Assembly: GCA_902802305.1 (NCBI GenBank)
Contig: CADCLG010000032.1
Span: forward strand, 1-49,475
Direction: 5' to 3'
DNA: 49,475 nt
DNA from: an uncultured Spirochaetaceae bacterium
Lineage (GTDB): Bacteria; Spirochaetota; Spirochaetia; Treponematales; Treponemataceae
Within the stretch, counting starts at the first letter, position 1. Each line of letters starts with the position of its first letter. A model generated the notes under the pieces. That model had not been told where the DNA came from, did not search any database, and worked only from the letters and a program-made list of their open reading frames with translations. This document shows, in pieces, positions 46,094-49,475 of this stretch. The position numbers and the translations under genes are program-made.

Positions 46094-46708
46094 TTAATTG
46101 GATTTTTTTAGTTCTTTTCTGTCCACTTCAAATAGCCCGTGCCGGTTACAGTAAGCAAAAAGCTTTCTTACCCGGCTGATTTTAAAGCGTGCTTGAGCAT
46201 TACCTTCCGGATAGAGTTTTACCAGTTGCATTCTATCATCTGAAATTGCCGCAAGAAATGAAATATAATGCTCCTTTGTCATAGGATGATTCATAGTTAC
46301 ATAGTATTCATCTTCTACAATTTCAACATTCAGAGCGTGTTCGACGTCGGAATTGTCCGGGGTTTCAGCTTCCAGAGGTGGCAAAGTAATTCCGCAGCAG
46401 GAGATAACAGCTTCTCCTGTGGTTTGAATCACATTTCCGCAAATCGGGCAGACATAAAACTTTCCCTTTGACATATTGCAGGCTTTATTAAGGTTTGTGA
46501 TATCCTCGCCGGAAAGAAGCTCTATTACAGAAACATCCAGTGCTTTTCCCAGTGATTCCAGTAAACCGACATCCGGAAAGCCCTTCCCTGTTTCCCATTT
46601 GCTTACGGCCTTGCTGGTTACAAAAATCTTCTGAGCAAGTTCTTCCTGAGTCATCTTCTTGTTTTCGCGGAGCCTTTTGATAACTGCTCCAGTTACATAG
46701 TTGTCCAT
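46094..46708 (-). CDS. XRE-family regulator fused to a desulfoferrodoxin-like domain
   Basis: Residues 1-65 form an XRE helix-turn-helix (TQEELAQKIFVTSKAVSKWETGKGFPDV). From residue 84 on there is a desulfoferrodoxin (two-iron superoxide reductase) domain. The first iron-centre pattern is C87/C90 plus C104/C105 (CPIC...CC). The second-centre ligands are H124, H141 (in NHPM), H147, C187 and H190 (CNRHG), i.e. four His and one Cys. The Lys of the usual EKH motif is absent (VEH). This is a regulator with a full iron-site set, probably a redox or superoxide sensor. AGGAG lies 7 nt before the start. Confidence 0.9.
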   Translation of the reverse strand: MDNYVTGAVIKRLRENKKMTQEELAQKIFVTSKAVSKWETGKGFPDVGLLESLGKALDVSVIELLSGEDITNLNKACNMSKGKFYVCPICGNVIQTTGEAVISCCGITLPPLEAETPDNSDVEHALNVEIVEDEYYVTMNHPMTKEHYISFLAAISDDRMQLVKLYPEGNAQARFKISRVRKLFAYCNRHGLFEVDRKELKKSN

Positions 46709-46750
46709 TTTTATTCTCCTGAATAAGAGCCTGCCGGCCTGGGCTCAATT

Positions 46751-46770
46751 TGTGATTTCAGATTATCACA
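46751..46770. promoter_or_regulatory. Inverted repeat overlapping a likely -10 of the XRE gene, possible operator
   Basis: TGTGAT (46751-46756), 8-nt spacer, ATCACA (46765-46770) form a perfect 6+6 inverted repeat. On the minus strand it contains TGTGATAAT, an extended -10 with GATAAT, 43 nt before the XRE start. It is therefore placed to be an autoregulatory operator. Confidence 0.45.
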
Positions 46771-46788
46771 GCAAAGTGTCGGATACAA

Positions 46789-46803
46789 CCTACGCTTCGT
46801 AGG
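46789..46803. repeat. Short palindrome with 3-nt loop between XRE and leader
   Basis: CCTACG, loop CTT, CGTAGG: a perfect 6-bp stem in the divergent region, about 20 nt before the -35 of the leader promoter. Same form as 15078-15104 and 45880-45892. Its role is not shown. Confidence 0.5.
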
Positions 46804-46822
46804 ATTAAAAAATCAGATTGAC

Positions 46823-46851
46823 TTGACTTAGTTTTTGTTTTTCTGTATGTT
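46823..46851 (+). promoter_or_regulatory. Sigma-70-type promoter of the leader/methyltransferase unit
   Basis: TTGACT at 46823-46828, a 17-nt spacer and TATGTT at 46846-46851 (4 of 6 with the consensus). Expected transcription start about 46857-46859, just before the leader ORF ATG at 46861. A second TTGACT at 46818-46823 has a poor spacer. Confidence 0.6.
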
Positions 46852-46860
46852 CAAAACATT

Positions 46861-46959
46861 ATGTTTAATTTCGTGACTCCAGATACACGTTCTCTTACAA
46901 CAACCACCAATAATGATGATGGCAAGAGATGCGTATGCCCGGGGTACAAAGTGCGATAG
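46861..46959 (+). CDS. Candidate leader peptide (32 aa) with doubled Thr-Asn-Asp codons
   Basis: ATG at 46861 to TAG at 46957-46959. The peptide runs MFNFVTPDTRSL, then TTTTNNDD, then GKRCVCPGYKVR. The middle is coded by ACA-ACA-ACC-ACC-AAT-AAT-GAT-GAT, each codon doubled. No Shine-Dalgarno site precedes it; with the promoter at 46823-46851 the mRNA would be leaderless or nearly so. It lies before an intrinsic terminator and a methyltransferase gene, as in attenuator leaders. Pairings within it (TCTCTT 46891-46896 with AAGAGA 46924-46929, and GGCAAG 46921-46926 with CTTGCC of the terminator stem) support a regulatory role. Not proven to be translated. Confidence 0.5.
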   Translation: MFNFVTPDTRSLTTTTNNDDGKRCVCPGYKVR

Positions 46960-46986
46960 ATTGAACATTTTTTAATCTGATTAATC

Positions 46987-47021
46987 GGCCACTTGCCTTG
47001 AGGTAAGTGGCCTTTTTTTTT
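46987..47021 (+). terminator. Strong intrinsic terminator between leader ORF and methyltransferase gene
   Basis: GGCCACTTGCC (46987-46997), loop TTGA, GGTAAGTGGCC (47002-47012): 11 pairs including one G-U, followed by nine T (47013-47021). The 5' arm CTTGCC (46992-46997) is complementary to GGCAAG (46921-46926) in the leader, and the 3' arm GTAAG (47003-47007) to CTTAC (46894-46898). Termination could thus be competed out. Confidence 0.85.
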
Positions 47022-47063
47022 GCTCGCAGGGCCCGCAGCAGAAAATGCAAAGGAGGAAAAAGT

Positions 47064-47888
47064 ATGGACTTGCATGACTATAAAGATGTAGCCGAGAACT
47101 ACGACAGATATCTTGATGTAATGTACAATCAGGAGTTCGACAAGCATGAAGGTTTTCAGGAGTTTTATCTTGAACTGGCAAAAAAGTATGGCAAAGATGG
47201 AGTGATTGACGTTGCCTGTGGAACCGGCGCGGTTTTGCTTTACCTTGCTGAGCATGGAGTGAAAGCTAATGGCACTGATCTGTCTGAAGAAATGTGTCGT
47301 GTCTGTTCAGAAAAAGCAGCGGCAAAAAAACTGGACTTGAGAATCTTTCCCGGTAATATGACTGATTTTAATGCGGGCACAAAATACTCACTTGCCATTA
47401 TTGCAAGAAGCGGTTTTATGCACTTGCCGGATCAGAAGTCTCAGATAGCGGCTTTGAGAAATCTTGGGCGACATCTTGTTCCTGGCGGCATTCTGACACT
47501 AAATACTTTTGATCCCTGGCCGGCTGTACAGGCCCAGCAGATAAATACAAAGCCCGATGACTACTCTTTCCGCCTGGAATATGTGAACAGCGAAGGAAAA
47601 CGTGAAAAAATCTACAATGCTATTTCTTATAATCCCTGGACTCAGATTATGAGCGGTAACTGGAAGTTTGAAACTTATGATGATGAGGGAAAGGTAATTG
47701 GAGAGCGGATCCGTCCGCTCAAAATGCGGCAGACTTACCGCTGGGAAATGTTTCTGCTTGCAGAGCTTTGCGGCTTTGAGGTAGTTGATATTTACCGCGG
47801 CTACAAAGGCGACAAGGAAGATTTGAATGACCCTATGAGTGCTGCTAAGTATCAGAGTAATCTGATCTGGATTTTACGTAAGAAATAG
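47064..47888 (+). CDS. Class I SAM-dependent methyltransferase
   Basis: 274 residues with the SAM-binding motif I DVACGTG at 49-55 and acidic motif II TDLSEEM at 71-77. The post-II region is IIARSGFMHLP, followed by a beta-rich C-terminal part (YRWEMFLLAELCGFEVVDIYRGYKGD). It belongs to the general small-molecule/N-methyltransferase group, and the substrate is not evident. I chose ATG 47064 because AAGGAGG (47050-47056) lies 7 nt upstream, an ideal site; longer forms would run through the terminator. It is preceded by the leader/terminator unit, suggesting induced expression. Base use is richer in G and C than in the housekeeping genes. Confidence 0.88.
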   Translation: MDLHDYKDVAENYDRYLDVMYNQEFDKHEGFQEFYLELAKKYGKDGVIDVACGTGAVLLYLAEHGVKANGTDLSEEMCRVCSEKAAAKKLDLRIFPGNMTDFNAGTKYSLAIIARSGFMHLPDQKSQIAALRNLGRHLVPGGILTLNTFDPWPAVQAQQINTKPDDYSFRLEYVNSEGKREKIYNAISYNPWTQIMSGNWKFETYDDEGKVIGERIRPLKMRQTYRWEMFLLAELCGFEVVDIYRGYKGDKEDLNDPMSAAKYQSNLIWILRKK

Positions 47889-47897
47889 ACATTTGTC

Positions 47898-47942
47898 ATT
47901 GTCCGGCGGCTCCTCAGCTAAGTTGAAGGGTTGCCGGACAAT
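47898..47942. repeat. GC-rich hairpin between methyltransferase and GNAT genes
   Basis: ATTGTCCGGC (47898-47907) and GCCGGACAAT (47933-47942) pair perfectly over 10 bp; the 25-nt loop can fold further (CAGC with GTTG, and CCT with AGG). No T-run follows. It is not a standard terminator, and looks like a REP-type hairpin or a mobile-element end. Confidence 0.6.
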
Positions 47943-47961
47943 CTAGAGACTGGAGTAAAAA

Positions 47962-48459
47962 ATGATTAGACGAATAGAAAAAGAAGAACTTCCCCTCTGC
48001 CTGGATTTTATCCATCTGTGCTTTTCAACAGTTGCAGAAAAGTTTGGTTTTACAAAAGAAAATGCTCCGGGACATAATGCCTTTATGCCTTTGGAAAAGC
48101 TTGAAAATTTCTGGAACTGGGGCTTTTTGATGTACGGACTTTTTGAGAAAAATCAAAATGGAGAAAAGGAGCTGGTCGGATATTTTTCAATCAGCAAGGA
48201 TCCGGAAAAAGAAGAAACTTATGTTCTTCATAATCTATGTGTAAAGCCTCAGATGAGAAATCAAGGTTATGGCAAACGTCTTCTGGATTTTGCAAAAGAA
48301 AAAGTTCGCGAGCTTGGCGGTAAAATACTTTTCCTTGATTTTATAAATGATTATACAGAATTGAAGGAATGGTATTTTAAGAATGGATTTGAATTTAAGG
48401 GAAGTGTAAAATATGAGCACCTGCCCTTCACTGTTGGATTTGCAGAATGTAAATTATAA
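47962..48459 (+). CDS. GNAT-family N-acetyltransferase
   Basis: 165 residues with the acetyl-CoA pyrophosphate loop RNQGYG (motif A, in VKPQMRNQGYGKRLL) and a following helix. The substrate is not evident; antibiotics, polyamines or amino acids are all possible. CTGGAG lies upstream of the ATG. It follows the methyltransferase by 73 nt, in which the hairpin 47898-47942 sits, and its end is 16 nt before the phosphodiesterase pseudogene. Confidence 0.88.
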   Translation: MIRRIEKEELPLCLDFIHLCFSTVAEKFGFTKENAPGHNAFMPLEKLENFWNWGFLMYGLFEKNQNGEKELVGYFSISKDPEKEETYVLHNLCVKPQMRNQGYGKRLLDFAKEKVRELGGKILFLDFINDYTELKEWYFKNGFEFKGSVKYEHLPFTVGFAECKL

Positions 48460-48475
48460 AAAAAAAGGACTGAGC

Positions 48476-49475
48476 ATGGAAAAACATAAAATCGTATTAC
48501 CGGATTATAAAAACTGTATTGCAAACTTGCCTAACTCAATTTTAAAAAAGTTTGGATTGCCGACCAATGGAGATACCCTTCCTCTTCTGGATAAATATCT
48601 TCAAAAGGATTACAAGAACATAGTTGTAATTCTTTTGGACGGAATGGGAAAAGCAATTCTTGAGCGGCACCTTAAGGCAGATGGAAGTTTCAGGTCTCAT
48701 CTTGCGGGAATCTATTTTTCTACGTTTCTTTCAACTACGGTTGCGGCTACAACTTCTGTTATGTCTGGCTTACAGCCTTGCGAGCATGCCTGGCTTGGCT
48801 GGGACTGTTATTATCCTCAGGTTGGTGAAAACGTAACTGTTTTTCTCAATAAGATTCAGGGAACAGAAAAGCCTGCTGCTGATTACAATGTTGCCTGAAC
48901 TTTGACTCCTTATGAAAATGTAACTGATAAAATCAAAAAGGCTGGAAAAGAGGCTTATCTTGTTGCTCCCTTTCTGGATTCTGCAATCGACAGCTTTGAA
49001 AAGATTTGCCAGCATATAAAAAATATATGTAAACAAAATGATGCGGGGACTGGCCAATCAAAGAGCCCGAGATACATTTACGCTTACTGGAATCAGCCGG
49101 ATGGACTTTTGCACACCTATGGCTGTGGTTCTAAGGAAGCTCATGAGTGTATTGTTAGTCTTGAGCAACAGGTTGCTGAACTCGCAGCCGAACTTGAAGA
49201 TAGTCTTATCGTCGTAACCGCAGACCACGGACACATCGATACAAATTATGTTTACATTCAGGATTACCCGGAGCTTTTTAATTGCCTTGTTCGTAAGCCT
49301 TCTCTTGAGCCTCGGGTTTTGAATCTCTTTATCAAAGATGGAAAGATGGATTTTTTTTCGAGAAGGAGTTTGATAAGCTGTTTGGTGAGAAATTCATTCT
49401 AATGCCGGTTGAAGAAGTGATTGCAAAAAATCTGATGGGGACTGGTAAACATCATAGTATGTTCAGGGCTATGCT
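48476..49475 (+). pseudogene. Alkaline-phosphatase-superfamily phosphodiesterase, disrupted (runs off window end)
   Basis: From ATG 48476 (GGA 6 nt upstream) the protein shows the phosphodiesterase fold: VVILLDGMG (metal Asp), TTVAATTSVMSG (nucleophile Thr), GWDCYYP, and, after the breaks, VTADHGH (metal Asp/His). An in-frame TGA at 48896-48898 (after ...DYNVA) interrupts it; the reading frame then continues in the same phase. From memory, relatives have a Trp here, so TGG to TGA is likely. A second lesion is at 49351-49358, a run of eight T: with seven, the frame continues as FFEKEFDKLFGEKF to the window end. The present frame ends at 49402. Two lesions make it a pseudogene. Confidence 0.8.

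Noticed and set aside
46751..46770. A CRP-type site (TGTGA-N6-TCACA)
   Set aside because: The TGTGA and TCACA half-sites are 10 nt apart, not 6, so the spacing does not fit CRP.
46861..47063. A known riboswitch (SAM, purine, preQ1, T-box) in the leader
   Set aside because: I see none of the conserved cores of these RNAs. The region is better explained by an ORF plus terminator, but this was not tested with a covariance model.
47007..47063. An upstream start of the methyltransferase (47007)
   Set aside because: It would begin inside the terminator hairpin; ATG 47064 has an ideal ribosome-binding site.
48896..48898. Selenocysteine at the in-frame TGA
   Set aside because: Relatives seem to have Trp there, no strong SECIS-like hairpin stands out just downstream, and the gene has a second lesion.
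1..49475. CRISPR arrays, insertion sequences, transposases, integrases, phage genes
   Set aside because: No regular repeat-spacer arrays and no transposase, integrase or phage protein could be recognised in any frame.

Overview
The window (49.5 kb, AT-rich, dense short-spaced genes) looks like chromosomal DNA of a host- or gut-associated spirochaete of the Treponema type. This is inferred from gene content and protein style: an mltG-dnaG-rpoD block, a zinc-ribbon/coiled-coil protein next to rnpB, mreBCD-mrdA-rodA, a PilZ-HEAT-comEC-rsmA-yggS-RluA run, and a fused GldF/GldG-like ABC permease. No sequence search was possible, so the genus is an inference.

Layout. 1-935 is the 3' end of an outer-membrane beta-barrel protein. 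1024-6935 (+) carries a metallo-beta-lactamase-fold hydrolase, a small protein, mltG, dnaG and rpoD. 6991-9328 (+) carries a CdsZ-like zinc-ribbon protein, the RNase P RNA gene and a TPR protein that starts 13 nt after it. 9426-15055 (+) is the rod-shape cluster mreB, mreC, mreD, mrdA (PBP2), rodA. mfd (15187-18882, -) converges on it. 18936-21138 (+) holds a lipoprotein-like exported protein, a degenerate receiver-like protein and a zinc-ribbon membrane protein. A tRNA-Leu(CAG) follows on the minus strand. 21313-28900 (-) is one long tight operon: PilZ protein, HEAT-like protein, a short ComEC, RsmA, YggS, an exported protein and two RluA-family pseudouridine synthases. 28937-29593 (+) is a CPBP protease. 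29563-33650 (-) is a Gld-like ABC system. RNase Z, a MATE exporter and a small protein follow on the minus strand. 36354-39893 (+) is a MoxR-DUF58-membrane protein set. 39895-43319 (-) has a membrane adenylate cyclase that seems frameshifted at its N-terminus, and an SH3-domain exported protein. An ATP-grasp ligase and an MFS exporter converge at 43.4-45.9 kb.

The last 3.5 kb is the most accessory part, with more GC, more inverted repeats and damaged genes. An XRE regulator carries a complete two-iron desulfoferrodoxin-like domain (both sets of iron ligands are visible). Divergent from it is a promoter with an almost leaderless 32-codon ORF whose middle doubles four codons (ACA, ACC, AAT, GAT), followed by a strong intrinsic terminator and then an SAM-dependent methyltransferase. 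Alternative pairings between the ORF and the terminator make this a good candidate for translation-controlled transcription attenuation. A GC-rich 45-nt hairpin, a GNAT acetyltransferase and a phosphodiesterase pseudogene (in-frame TGA plus a T8 frameshift) end the window.

How the parts work together: the first 19 kb is housekeeping (replication initiation, transcription initiation, peptidoglycan elongation, transcription-coupled repair). The 21-29 kb operon mixes rRNA/tRNA modification with a c-di-GMP receptor and DNA uptake. The remainder is envelope and export machinery plus stress or antibiotic-type accessory genes.
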